A stretch of DNA of 64,000 nucleotides, from NCBI GenBank assembly GCA_963720375.1, contig CAVRFM010000005.1:1-64000 (forward strand). Direction: 5' to 3'. Below, in pieces: positions 52,719 to 60,732 of this stretch. The position numbers were made by a program, and so were the translations under genes. The notes beneath the pieces were generated by a model. That model searched no databases. It had not been told where the DNA came from and worked only from the letters and a program-made list of their open reading frames with translations. How positions within the stretch are numbered: the stretch's first letter is position 1; the number at the start of each line of letters is the position of its first letter. Source of the stretch: JAPLHP01 sp963720375. GTDB taxonomy: Bacteria; Chloroflexota; Dehalococcoidia; UBA2247; RBG-13-53-26.

Positions 52719-54054
52719 TCATCCGGATGGCCCCGAGTTCACGTTAGCGGCCTTCTCCATGGGCTTCAGCAGGCCCTGGGCCGTGGCCTGGTACGCCAGC
52801 TTTCGGATCAAGTCCTTGCTGACTTCTTCCCAGGTGAAACGCCTGGCGGTGAGTCTGGCTGCCTGGCGAATCAAGTGGTCTTCCTCAGGGTGTTCAGCGA
52901 GGTAGGCCACATAGGTTTCGATCTCCTTCGGATCGGCCGTTTCCAGAATTACCGAGTTGTGGAAATGAACGGCATAGTCTTCGCCGGTGCCGCCGGTGAA
53001 GGCGATGCCTCCTGCCGCCATAGTCTCCAGTCCAACCAGTCCAAACGGCTCGTGACCGCTGTTGGCCAGGACGGCATCCGAAGCATGATAAATTACCCGC
53101 AGAAGGTCTGGCGAACAATGGCCCTGTATGTTCAGTAGATCAGCTTCGCCTGCATCTCCGATGGCTTTCAACTGGTCTCTCAGGCTGCTGGTATTATCCC
53201 TGATGTCTTTAATCTTGAGACCCAGAGAATAGGCGTGATGCAATACTTCTTCGCCGTGGGGCTCCATTCCTCCTCTTGCCAGGAGCACAGTCCTCATGCC
53301 TCTGGCCTTGAGCCTGGCTGTTGCCTCCACCGCCGAGTTCCAGGATTTGTCGGGGTCCCAGCGGGCCACCTTGGCCAATATCAGGTCGGCATTGAGACTT
53401 CTGCTTAATCTGGTTGATGCATTTGCATCGACCTCATCGAGGAGAGACTCCGGGATCCCGTTGGGAATCACCAGCGGGTTTACACCCAGCCTCCACATGA
53501 TGTGCTTCATATACCGGCTTACCGTGGTGATCGTCGTAGTATATGCCAGCCGTTTCCAGTTGATATGATCAAAGCCGAACGTATTGTTGACGTTCCAGAA
53601 CATCACCACACTGTCCCTTAGACCCTGGCCGTGAAGGTAGTCGCTGATGCGGCACATGGCTTCAGCGGTGTGCCATTCCTCACCCAGAATGACCACCAGC
53701 TTGTTCTGTTCCACTGCAGGCTTTACGATTTGCTCAGTCACAAATCCCGGGATCGATTCATTGAAGTCATACAGCTTCTGATCCTCTCCCTCATACACGC
53801 CATGGGGGTAGTACCGGCTGATCCACTGGCCCCAGCGGTGAAGCCAAAGGTTGCCCCCGTTGACTCGTCTCTTCGCGTTTTCCGGCGGGATCCCCGATGA
53901 AGAAGAGGTGGGTGGCAAAGCCCAGTTTGGCCAGAGTCTGCGAAAGGTTGGTTATCCTCACCCCGAGACCTCCGGCTGACGAGTACGGGTCCGGCCCCTC
54001 GAAGGATAGAATGACAAACGTAGTATTCTTTGGAGTGATGCTTGATGGTCTCAT
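52719..54054 (-). pseudogene. Family 4-type glycosyltransferase, one extra base
   Basis: A GT-B glycosyltransferase similar to glycogen/starch synthases and GT4 enzymes. The N-terminal part reads FVILSFEGPDPYSSAGGLGV, then LAKLGFATHLFFIGDP, and leaves frame at a CCC run near 53886. The next frame starts PENAKRRVNGGNLWLHRWGQ and contains VVILGEEWHTAEAMC, NPLVIPNGIPESLLDEV, the donor-binding ILAKVARWDPDKSWN and the C-terminal EPFGLVGLETMAAGGIAFTG. Removing one C gives a 444-residue protein. The product may be a storage glucan or trehalose-like sugar. It is followed by a DUF2934 gene. Confidence 0.85.
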
Positions 54055-54085
54055 TTCAGACCTTTCTTGTTGTTTTTGTCACTGA

Positions 54086-54694
54086 TCAGTGCAGATACTC
54101 AGGATCCCAACATATCGCCCATGCCTGTATCATCTCTTTGACAAGAGACTCGTTAAGCCGATCTTTTTCATCCAACAATACGGGTTTGGTCTCGCTCAGC
54201 CGGATGAGCAACCAGCCCTCCGATTTCTCCTCTGATCCTTTGGCTATGGTCAGTGTGCCGTTCCTGTGTTTGCGTCTTTCGAGTTCAAAGGCGGATAGCT
54301 TTGTCCAGCTTTTTCCGTCTCTTCCGTCGCCCTTATTTACCGTAAACAATCCCTTTTTCCCTATCTTGAAATCCTTTTTCTTCGATCTTCCCTGGGCAGT
54401 CCACCCGTTTATTGTCAGCAGGTAACCATGAGCATCGGCTTTCGACCTTTCCCAAATCTCGAACCGCCTTCTAGCTCCATCGGTGGTGTTGACAGCCTCC
54501 AGTTGGATGGCGCGCTTATAAATTGAGGGTTTTTCTGCCGCATAACCTGGCACTACTGAGCTCTCATGCCAGCCTGTAACTTGAATCCCATTTATCTTCC
54601 CGGCCCCTTTAGCCCTCCCTGCGTTCTGTCCGGAGACCGGTTGTTCTTCTATCCAGAATCTCCTTTCACAGTAGGGGCATACCAATTGCCTCAT
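54086..54694 (-). CDS. Hypothetical protein with N-terminal zinc-ribbon half
   Basis: A 202-residue protein that begins MRQLVCPYCERRFWI, one CxxC knuckle with no obvious second pair, so any zinc site may need dimerisation. Residues 65-155 are basic and probably beta-rich (GYLLTINGWTAQGRSKKKDF, FELERRKHRNGTLTIAKGSE). The C-terminus reads EGWLLIRLSETKPVLLDEKD. No family is recognised. It has a consensus-like promoter at 54723-54751 and an ACGGAGGTAAA ribosome-binding site. It lies 31 bases upstream of the glycosyltransferase and could be co-transcribed. Confidence 0.65.
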   Translation of the reverse strand: MRQLVCPYCERRFWIEEQPVSGQNAGRAKGAGKINGIQVTGWHESSVVPGYAAEKPSIYKRAIQLEAVNTTDGARRRFEIWERSKADAHGYLLTINGWTAQGRSKKKDFKIGKKGLFTVNKGDGRDGKSWTKLSAFELERRKHRNGTLTIAKGSEEKSEGWLLIRLSETKPVLLDEKDRLNESLVKEMIQAWAICWDPEYLH

Positions 54695-54722
54695 TTTACC
54701 TCCGTGTCACGTATCTTCACGT

Positions 54723-54751
54723 ATAATAATCTATTATTACGTCCCTGTCAA
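54723..54751 (-). promoter_or_regulatory. Promoter with palindrome for the 54694 gene
   Basis: On the minus strand TTGACA (54751-54746) and TATTAT (54728-54723) are separated by 17 bases. The palindrome TAATAA-TCTA-TTATTA (54724-54739) overlaps the -10 box and spacer and may be a repressor site. Confidence 0.65.
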
Positions 54752-55071
54752 TTCCGATTTTCGCTGTCGAAAACTCATGTATGGAGTCCCATAGCGCCCG
54801 GAGGTTGACACCATAGTTCGAATGTGATATTCTAAATCGAACCTCAAGACATAGTTGTCCGATAGAGCATCTCCATAATTGGTGCCCGAGCGGGGCTAGG
54901 TGAGGATTAACAGGTAGGGGGTGTGGGGATGGGTGGGAAACGTCGCTCGTCTGCCTCAATCGGCACTCATTGTTTTTACCTCCAAAAGATCAGCCTCCCC
55001 TTATTCTCATTCTGTTTTGTGTTACCTCTATTGATAGATAAATCTTTCCCGGTTACCCGGAGGTAGCGAAA
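54752..55071. other. Intergenic region, divergent promoters only
   Basis: The 320 bases beyond the leftward promoter contain no convincing gene. A weak plus-strand promoter (TTGTGT, 16 bases, TAAATC, near 55020-55050) could serve the gene at 55072, whose ATG follows CGGAGGTAGCG. No repeats or RNA genes were seen. Confidence 0.4.
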
Positions 55072-55440
55072 ATGGTGAAAGTTATGGATAGCCCCATTGG
55101 AGAGCCACAGAAATTGGCGCGTATGGACTTGAAGCGTCGTGCCGTCGCCAAACAAAAGCAGCTCAAGAAGCTATCCGATGGTGACTTCATAGAGTTGGAT
55201 GTGGCATTGCTGGCTTGTCCGAAGCCGGCCTCTTTTGCAGAAGATGAAGACTTTGCAGTCTTGAGTCTGGCAATCAGGAATGAGCGTTGGAGAAGGTGTA
55301 TGAAGCACAACGGTATGTTCGGTTGGCTGAGACGGCAAACCGGTGTTGAGCGTGAGAGATTATCATCCCACTACGAGAAAGCGATGGATATCGAGTTAAA
55401 CGGGAGCCGGAAGGAGAAATCTGACCATGTGGATGCCTAG
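55072..55440 (+). CDS. Hypothetical 122-residue basic protein
   Basis: A soluble, charged protein with a good ribosome-binding site (CGGAGG). The N-terminal third is lysine/arginine-rich and helical (ARMDLKRRAVAKQKQLKKLS). The middle reads DFIELDVALLACPKPASFAE and the C-terminal half is helical and basic (AIRNERWRRCMKHNGMFGWL, RRQTGVERERLSSHYEKAM). It overlaps the start of the 49-residue zinc-ribbon gene by 14 bases, which in turn precedes a MarR regulator, so the three appear to be one transcript. No family is recognised. Confidence 0.6.
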   Translation: MVKVMDSPIGEPQKLARMDLKRRAVAKQKQLKKLSDGDFIELDVALLACPKPASFAEDEDFAVLSLAIRNERWRRCMKHNGMFGWLRRQTGVERERLSSHYEKAMDIELNGSRKEKSDHVDA

Positions 55441-55576
55441 CCGTTTCCATCGAGCCAATGGCGGCCACAATCACTGCCCTGAGTGTGGATGCTTTGTGAA
55501 GAAGGCTGAATCCGTCAGCGGGCAGCCCGTCATATTGTCGTGCACAAACCCGAAGTGTAGAAGCAGGCGGAGATGA
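55427..55576 (+). CDS. 49-residue zinc-ribbon protein
   Basis: A very small gene from ATG 55427, with AAGGAG 10 bases upstream, ending TGA at 55576. The sequence contains two cysteine pairs, NHCPECGCFVKKAE and LSCTNPKCRSRRR, spaced as in a rubredoxin-like zinc ribbon (CPxC, about 20 residues, CxxxxC), and a basic tail. It overlaps the preceding gene by 14 bases, and the MarR coding region begins 33 bases after its stop. Such stand-alone ribbons often bind RNA, DNA or partner proteins; the role here is unknown. Confidence 0.65.
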   Translation: MWMPSRFHRANGGHNHCPECGCFVKKAESVSGQPVILSCTNPKCRSRRR

Positions 55577-55608
55577 TTGCCCGGGCAAGATTGGACAGGA
55601 GCGGATCA

Positions 55609-56073
55609 ATGATAAGAGAGAGAACCAAAGAGGAGCTTGTTGAAAGCGTTTTGGAGCTGGGGGAAAAGGCATTTCGTGACCTCTTCCCCATCCTGCCCAA
55701 AGAGTGGCTTAGCCTGGATCTGACTATGCCGCAGCTCAAGGTGGTGCTCCTTCTGTTCCTGAACGGTCCGGAGCGAATGGGTACCATTGCTTCTGCACTA
55801 GGTGTCAGCCTGGCCACGGCAACGGGGGTGGTGGATCGTCTGGTAGAGAAGGATATGATGACACGGGAGGGTGACCCGAACGACCGCCGCATAGTCTTAA
55901 TTCGCTTGTCAGATCAAGGAGAGAAGCTGATAACAGGGCTGTGGCAATTGGCACGAGGCAACGCTGAATTGCTGTTGAAGATGCTCGATCAGCGAAAGCT
56001 GCAGCTACTTAATGAAGCACTACATACGCTTCTGGAGGCTGGGGAAGCAGCTAAAGAACAGCTGCAAATCTGA
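55609..56073 (+). CDS. MarR-family transcriptional regulator
   Basis: A 154-residue winged-helix regulator. I chose ATG 55609 (AGGAGCG upstream) over an earlier in-frame ATG at 55573 that overlaps the zinc-ribbon gene. The core is LDLTMPQLKVVLLLFLNGPE, MGTIASALGVSLATATGVVD (recognition helix), and the wing EGDPNDRRIVLIRLSDQGEK, followed by the dimerisation helix. Its targets are probably its own small operon (55072-56073). A REP-like palindrome follows and may end the transcript. Confidence 0.85.
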   Translation: MIRERTKEELVESVLELGEKAFRDLFPILPKEWLSLDLTMPQLKVVLLLFLNGPERMGTIASALGVSLATATGVVDRLVEKDMMTREGDPNDRRIVLIRLSDQGEKLITGLWQLARGNAELLLKMLDQRKLQLLNEALHTLLEAGEAAKEQLQI

Positions 56074-56079
56074 CTTCTG

Positions 56080-56140
56080 ACGCTTCTTCCTCAAGAAGCA
56101 GATATCGATAATTATAGTGGCGGTCCGCGAACCGCCACTA
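56080..56140. repeat. REP-like palindrome, copy 2
   Basis: TAGTGGCGGT (56115-56124) and ACCGCCACTA (56131-56140) form a 10-base stem around CCGCGA. The core and about 35 bases upstream (cttcttcctcaagaagcag then atc) match the copy at 34703-34775 with scattered changes, some of them compensating within the stem. Both copies immediately follow a plus-strand stop codon. Confidence 0.65.
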
Positions 56141-56166
56141 CGCATTTCAAAACCGGTGGCCGGGCC

Positions 56167-56793
56167 TCAAATGATTGTGATGGACAGGTTTTGCGTGGCG
56201 ATAGCCCCATTGCCGTCCTTCACCTGGACAGCGAAGCTATAAGTAGCGGCCGTTGTCGGTACGCCGGCGATATGACCGGAGGAATCCATCGACAGCCCAA
56301 CCGGCAAAGTTCCGGAGCTGATTGACCAGATGTAGTAGCTTGCCCCTCCGGTGGCTATCATGTCCTCTGAGTAGGTTGTACCAACTTCTCCACCGGGCAG
56401 TGATGTGGTGCTGATGACCGGTGCCGCGTTAATAGTGATAGAGAAATCCGTCAGTCTGGTGGGTACATTGCCGGCCGGCCGGCTGGCTGCATGGCTGGCC
56501 AATATAAGGGTGAAGTCGAAGGTGCCGGCGGTGGTCGGGGTGCCGGAGATAGCGCCGGTCGAGCTGTCAATCGACAGTCCATCCGGCAAAGCCCCGGAGC
56601 TTAGGGACCAGGTGTAAGGGGTTGAGCCTCCTTTGAGATACACTATGCCTGAGTAGGCAGCCCCGACAGCGCCATCGGGGAGTGAGGTGGTAATGACATT
56701 AGGTGGCACTGCACACGCAGATAATACCAGCAGCAACGATACTAATATCACTCCAGCGGCTGTCCAGATTATGGGCAATCTTCTGTGAGCCAT
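56167..56793 (-). CDS. Lipoprotein with two putative Ig-like (He_PIG) repeats
   Basis: A 208-residue exported protein. Residues 9-27 are a signal peptide ending in a lipobox (LVLSAC, Cys27), so it should be lipid-anchored outside the membrane. Two repeats follow, about residues 33-120 and 125-208, each with the He_PIG pattern: TTSLPDGAVGAAYSG / TTSLPGGEVGTTYSE, then YTWSLSSGALPDGLSIDSST / YIWSISSGTLPVGLSMDSSG and ISGTPTTAGTFDFT / IAGVPTTAATYSFA. Such domains form cell-surface binding or spacer modules. It is transcribed alone. Confidence 0.85.
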   Translation of the reverse strand: MAHRRLPIIWTAAGVILVSLLLVLSACAVPPNVITTSLPDGAVGAAYSGIVYLKGGSTPYTWSLSSGALPDGLSIDSSTGAISGTPTTAGTFDFTLILASHAASRPAGNVPTRLTDFSITINAAPVISTTSLPGGEVGTTYSEDMIATGGASYYIWSISSGTLPVGLSMDSSGHIAGVPTTAATYSFAVQVKDGNGAIATQNLSITII

Positions 56794-57173
56794 GGTCCAC
56801 CTCCAGAGTCAGGGATGAGAAATCTATTTGCGCATAATTTTACGTCGTTCAGACCCTGTGAGGCAAGTCGGTTGTTTTGGCAGTGAATAGCGGAACTTTT
56901 TGGCTGACCTTCGACTTAACTGGCCAGTCCTGCTCTCTCCACTCAGCACTGCATCGCTGAAAAAACAAGCGATTATTCAATGGATGCTTAGCCTCACACT
57001 GTTTGGATAGGGAGTTCTGAGTAGAGTCGAACTCCCCCTGAAACACGGATTGACTGTATGGGTCTCGTTCAGATTGTATCGAAGTCAAGGTTGGAGCTAC
57101 TACATCAGCGCGTCGTATGGCGAGAAGTCATTCATCGCGTGTGATGGTAGGAACCTCGATGATTGTGACATGG
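56794..57173. other. Intergenic region without recognisable genes
   Basis: The only structure seen is a small hairpin GGGAGTT/AACTCCC at 57010-57036 with no T-run. No promoter close to consensus or coding frame with protein character was found on either strand. Confidence 0.4.
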
Positions 57174-57644
57174 TCAGGCAGGAGGATGTATTAGGTCCTT
57201 CTCAATTCTACCAACAATAGCAGACCCTCGTCTACCACTAGATTCGTCGCGAGAAAACACTTGCCATGTCCATCCGTTCTTCTTGTAGAAGTACTCCAGC
57301 TTATCGAAATGGTCGCTGTCTTCGATGCTTATGTCACCCCACAAGTGCTGAATGCCTTGTGTGCCCACGTACCTCTCCACCGAGGCCAGCAACATTAAAC
57401 CGATATGCCGGTTTTCCAACGACGGCTTGACCCTGATATCATCCAGCTTGCCGGATTTCGCATCAATGAAGGTCACCTGTGCTCTGACTCTCGCGTCTTC
57501 CCACACATCGGCATGAGGCACAGGACCCGATGACCAACCCAAGAACCTAGCCCGATGGGACCCGTAGGCTCTATCGTCTCGTATCACGACCTGCCACAGT
57601 GTGCCCGAACAGTCCCTCCCCATGTCTAAAATAACTTTCTTCAT
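57174..57644 (-). CDS. Hypothetical protein, probably GNAT acetyltransferase-like
   Basis: A 156-residue protein. The middle block LDDIRVKPSLENRHIGLMLL followed by ASVERYVGTQGIQHLWGDIS has the order of GNAT motif A (a strand with V.P, then a glycine turn and helix), and the C-terminal KLEYFYKKNGWTWQV is the usual last strand (FY...G.). The classic Q/RxxGxG/A pyrophosphate loop reads RHIGLM, so CoA binding is not certain. No neighbour points to a substrate. It is an isolated gene with 120 bases on its left side to the nuclease-like gene. Confidence 0.5.
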   Translation of the reverse strand: MKKVILDMGRDCSGTLWQVVIRDDRAYGSHRARFLGWSSGPVPHADVWEDARVRAQVTFIDAKSGKLDDIRVKPSLENRHIGLMLLASVERYVGTQGIQHLWGDISIEDSDHFDKLEYFYKKNGWTWQVFSRDESSGRRGSAIVGRIEKDLIHPPA

Positions 57645-57764
57645 TGTTCACCTGTCGGATTGAGACGATCTAGATACTGCCTAGCCTGCCAGCAATCGGA
57701 TCATGTATGGTAGCTTCGACTATGGTCTTGAACTCGATTTAAGTGCTGCAGGTACTCTAGTTCG

Positions 57765-58370
57765 TCATGCCTCAGGCAAGCCGACCAAATCTGGGTGCGC
57801 GGCCTTAAGGAGCTGAATGAGACGGCCGAGGTCGCTGTTCGCTGGCGTCGTACTAGTCTTTTCTGCAGTCTCGCGAAAAATCCTATCTAACGGAACAATC
57901 CGCAAATGGGGCGTGAGGTTCTTGCGGAATTCCTTGTTCTGCGTCCAGGCTTTTTCATTGTCTGGATCGCCAAAGATTGTACACACAATCCAATACTCAA
58001 AAGTCCTTTCTCTGGTGAGTTTGTTGACTGTCTTGCGAAAAGCGCGACCCCACTTCGGTGATGCAAGCTCTCGAAAGGCCTTCCACCTTGCCCTGCCGCC
58101 AACCGTTCGATTACGGCTGGCTATGGCGTCAATCTCCCATTGGGCATAAAAGCCGTCCTGCGAGCTCTTGCAGCTTATAGCGATAACTCTGCGAGGAGGT
58201 GCCATAAGCGGGTTAAGTCCGATGACATCAATGTCACTGTAAACACTGTCTTCCTTGACTTTCCATTCGGGGTCACTTTCTGAGGGTCGATACTTTATGT
58301 TGGTCTGAGTGAAATAACCACTCAGGTTGAGGTAGTCGGCTGCTATTTGTTCAAGAATATCTTCTTTCAT
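57765..58370 (-). CDS. PD-(D/E)XK nuclease-like protein
   Basis: A 201-residue protein of unknown target. The motif VYSDIDVIGLNP, about 13 residues, VIAISCKSSQDGF places an Asp and a Ser-Cys-Lys on neighbouring strands as in the D...(E/Q/S)xK active site of Mrr- and Holliday-resolvase-like nucleases. The N-terminal helix region (EDILEQIAADYLNLSGYFTQ) is also typical of the fold. The usual Glu/Gln before x-Lys is Ser here, so activity is uncertain. A second nuclease-like gene lies at 59440-60231, with a membrane protein in between. Defence against foreign DNA is one possibility. Confidence 0.55.
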   Translation of the reverse strand: MKEDILEQIAADYLNLSGYFTQTNIKYRPSESDPEWKVKEDSVYSDIDVIGLNPLMAPPRRVIAISCKSSQDGFYAQWEIDAIASRNRTVGGRARWKAFRELASPKWGRAFRKTVNKLTRERTFEYWIVCTIFGDPDNEKAWTQNKEFRKNLTPHLRIVPLDRIFRETAEKTSTTPANSDLGRLIQLLKAAHPDLVGLPEA

Positions 58371-58595
58371 AGCCTCGACCGGTTATTATATACTCACATT
58401 CTTCTCCGTAACAAGAGGAGAACCGGAGAGAAAGTGCGGCCTTCAGGTTAATTATTCTAGGTCATCGACAACCCATGTAGGCAGTCACTTCAGAGGCTCC
58501 CACTTCCAGCATTTACTATGGTCTACACTAGGCCAGGGAGGAATGAAACAACTACTGAAGGCTCTAACCGAGCTACGGGCTTATACACAATCATA

Positions 58596-59210
58596 TCAAA
58601 GAACCCACACCCCCAATATAGTGAGACAAGCCACGGAAGCCGCTAGTGACACATACCTCATGATAGCCACAGCATTCAGGGCGCTAGGCAAGGTTCTTAG
58701 ACGTCGATGTCCAAACTCCAGAAGAACTATTGATGGGTCGGCCCACTTCTCGTATGGCTGCGGTTGCCAGCTTTCGAAACTTCGCGATTGGCCATCCTTG
58801 TATTTCTCTGATGCCCAGAGGTATAGCATCCCAGCCATTATGGCTAATCCTAGAAAGAACAGAAATCCTACCCAAAGCCATGCCAATAGTTTTGTGTTTA
58901 CTCCCTTGTCATCGAGGCTCAAGAGTAGTAATAGGACTGACACCAGCAGAAGAAGGGCAGGAATGCCCATGATCTGTATAACCCCAAGAGCCTGTTCCCA
59001 CCGGGATGCTATGATGCCCAGCACGATAGACAGCCCAGTGACACTGGCCCCTACTAGCGCGATAACGAGCGTCTGTTCTAGGTTCATGACCTTGCCCCCT
59101 TGCCCCCAAAACCGAGTCTCCTGCTCAATCGGAAGCATCACCTGAGGCAGCTGCGGCGCAAGATAATAATACCAATTCGGCGGCCGCACTGCCAGATGCT
59201 GAGCTGACAC
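58596..59210 (-). CDS. Hypothetical membrane protein, four predicted helices
   Basis: Up to 204 residues; the ATG at 59087 (MNLEQTLVIALVG) is the more likely start and gives 163. Hydrophobic segments: LVIALVGASVTGLSIVLGII, GIPALLLLVSVLLLLLSL, LLAWLWVGFLFFLGLAIMAG and, at the C-terminus, MRYVSLAASVACLTILGVWV. Between helices 3 and 4 is a loop of about 55 residues containing YEKWADPSIVLLEFGHRRLR. No family is recognised. It stands between two nuclease-like genes on the same strand. Confidence 0.6.
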   Translation of the reverse strand: MSAQHLAVRPPNWYYYLAPQLPQVMLPIEQETRFWGQGGKVMNLEQTLVIALVGASVTGLSIVLGIIASRWEQALGVIQIMGIPALLLLVSVLLLLLSLDDKGVNTKLLAWLWVGFLFFLGLAIMAGMLYLWASEKYKDGQSRSFESWQPQPYEKWADPSIVLLEFGHRRLRTLPSALNAVAIMRYVSLAASVACLTILGVWVL

Positions 59211-59439
59211 AATGCTCCAAAATGGGCACGGCCTGTGTCGTAATCACGGGCGGGGCGTGTGTGTGCAGAAGCGGGTGCCAGAAGGACTTGGTTTTGGCAC
59301 TCCGCGAGAAATGATTTTGAGTCTAAGGACCAAGATCAACCGCGCTTGGGCCGGAACGACGTTCACTTATGTTGAGGCTAAGCCCAAGCATCGGCTGCAG
59401 AGAATGGTTGGCCGGATAAGCCTCTGAGCTAAGTACGAC

Positions 59440-60231
59440 TCAAGTATGCTGGCTTAGACTTGTTATGAGTATCTGACGGGTCTGGTCAATAGCCTGACTG
59501 ATCTTGGGTAACTGATATTGGAGTCTAGCCCGTTCTTTATCTGTGCCCATGATTGGATCAAGCACAGGCATATTTCGGATTACGGTATTGGTACTCTCGA
59601 TATATTCCTGCAAGTCCTCAAGCTGCTTTGTTAGATTACTGTATTCTGGAAGGCCGCCCAAGAGGAATATTACGTTAGCTATGCCTGTTGTCGAGAATTG
59701 GTGGAGAGGAATCTTGCGGTTGTTGGCGTGAACCAGGAACCTAGTGCAAAGGTGGGAGTTTCTTTCAAGTTCGCGTAAGAGAGAAGTGAAAGCATGGCTA
59801 ATATCTGCGTAACTCTTGGCCCTCAGTTCGTCTATGTGATGACCTTCATAGAAATGCACCCGGTGCCGATATGGCTTCAACCGATTGTCTCGCAGTAAGA
59901 TGTCCTTGGCATTGCCCGTGAATCGGCCGGAGATAATGACGTAGTAGTCAGATATGGCGACCTCCTGCTTTGTGATCAGATCCTCGAAGTTGATCTCGAA
60001 CGCATGGGCAGTATGTTCTATGATGTCACCTAGCTGACTTGAGTTCCCACCCGAGATGTCGCCAACCTTTATCTGGGCTGCATAGTACTTTCTTAGAAGA
60101 AATCGATCATACTCAACGAAGAGGATATCCTTGCCAAACTCCTTGACTCCATGGTTGTTCGTGACCTCTTGAAAACCCATGTGCCTCAGGAGCGGTATAA
60201 GGACCTGATCAGTGTATTCCTTCTCAGTCAT
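59440..60231 (-). CDS. Restriction-endonuclease-like protein (PD-(D/E)XK)
   Basis: A 263-residue protein. The N-terminal 60 residues carry LLRHMGFQEVTNNHGVKEFG, then KDILFVEYD and YYAAQIKVGDISGG: a Gly-Lys-Asp-Ile strand and a Gln-Ile-Lys strand, which is the D...QxK active-site pattern of Mrr-like nucleases. The middle reads KQEVAISDYYVIISGRFTGN, AKDILLRDNR, and a C-terminal 90-residue helical region may bind a partner. It resembles nuclease domains found in defence genes but lacks a linked methylase or helicase. A 229-base gap separates it from the membrane protein. Confidence 0.6.
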   Translation of the reverse strand: MTEKEYTDQVLIPLLRHMGFQEVTNNHGVKEFGKDILFVEYDRFLLRKYYAAQIKVGDISGGNSSQLGDIIEHTAHAFEINFEDLITKQEVAISDYYVIISGRFTGNAKDILLRDNRLKPYRHRVHFYEGHHIDELRAKSYADISHAFTSLLRELERNSHLCTRFLVHANNRKIPLHQFSTTGIANVIFLLGGLPEYSNLTKQLEDLQEYIESTNTVIRNMPVLDPIMGTDKERARLQYQLPKISQAIDQTRQILITSLSQHT

Positions 60232-60732
60232 GCTGGATGCGATGCTATTGCCAACTACTCACCAACAGCGGCTCAAAGAGTTGAAACCGAGATCTGGCCA
60301 ACATTGTATTTCATATTGCTGCAATAGTTGCGCAAATCTTATGGTGCAGTCGTCGAAGATGTCAAGTGTGTAAAACCATAGCCTAATTGGCAAGGTCGGA
60401 CAGGATGCAGTAAGTAGGATCAGAATTCGACTATTATGTTGCATGGAGATAATTGCAGCACTGTGTTAGCAATATTCAAGTCCTTCTGGCGCTGGCCGAT
60501 TCTACATCCTTGCCGACTTCCAGGGAAGAGCTGCCATTTTGGAGCGCTGGAATCGTTGCACAATCGCCAGTTTTGTTGCCTAATAGCTCACCCCAGCAGG
60601 ATTCTGTTCTTGTGATGAGATACCCCTCAGGTGCCAAGTAATGGTGACTGCATATTGAAGATATGGCATGAATGATAGCTTTCATTCTGCCACCATCGAT
60701 TTAGGGGAGCATTCTACGCTCCCAAGGCCTCG
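60232..60732. other. 500-base intergenic region
   Basis: No convincing gene was seen on either strand; short frames of about 60 codons exist but lack ribosome-binding sites and protein character. A hairpin GGGAGC/GCTCCC at 60704-60723, just after the pyruvate kinase stop (minus strand), could be a weak terminator; no T-run follows. Confidence 0.45.

Noticed and set aside
58543..59145. Open frame of 200 codons on the plus strand
   Set aside because: It is antisense to a membrane protein with four clear helices; its own translation is Ser/Arg/Pro-rich and shadow-like.
60453..60685. Overlapping 62- and 69-codon frames on both strands
   Set aside because: No ribosome-binding sites and no family features; neither is clearly coding.
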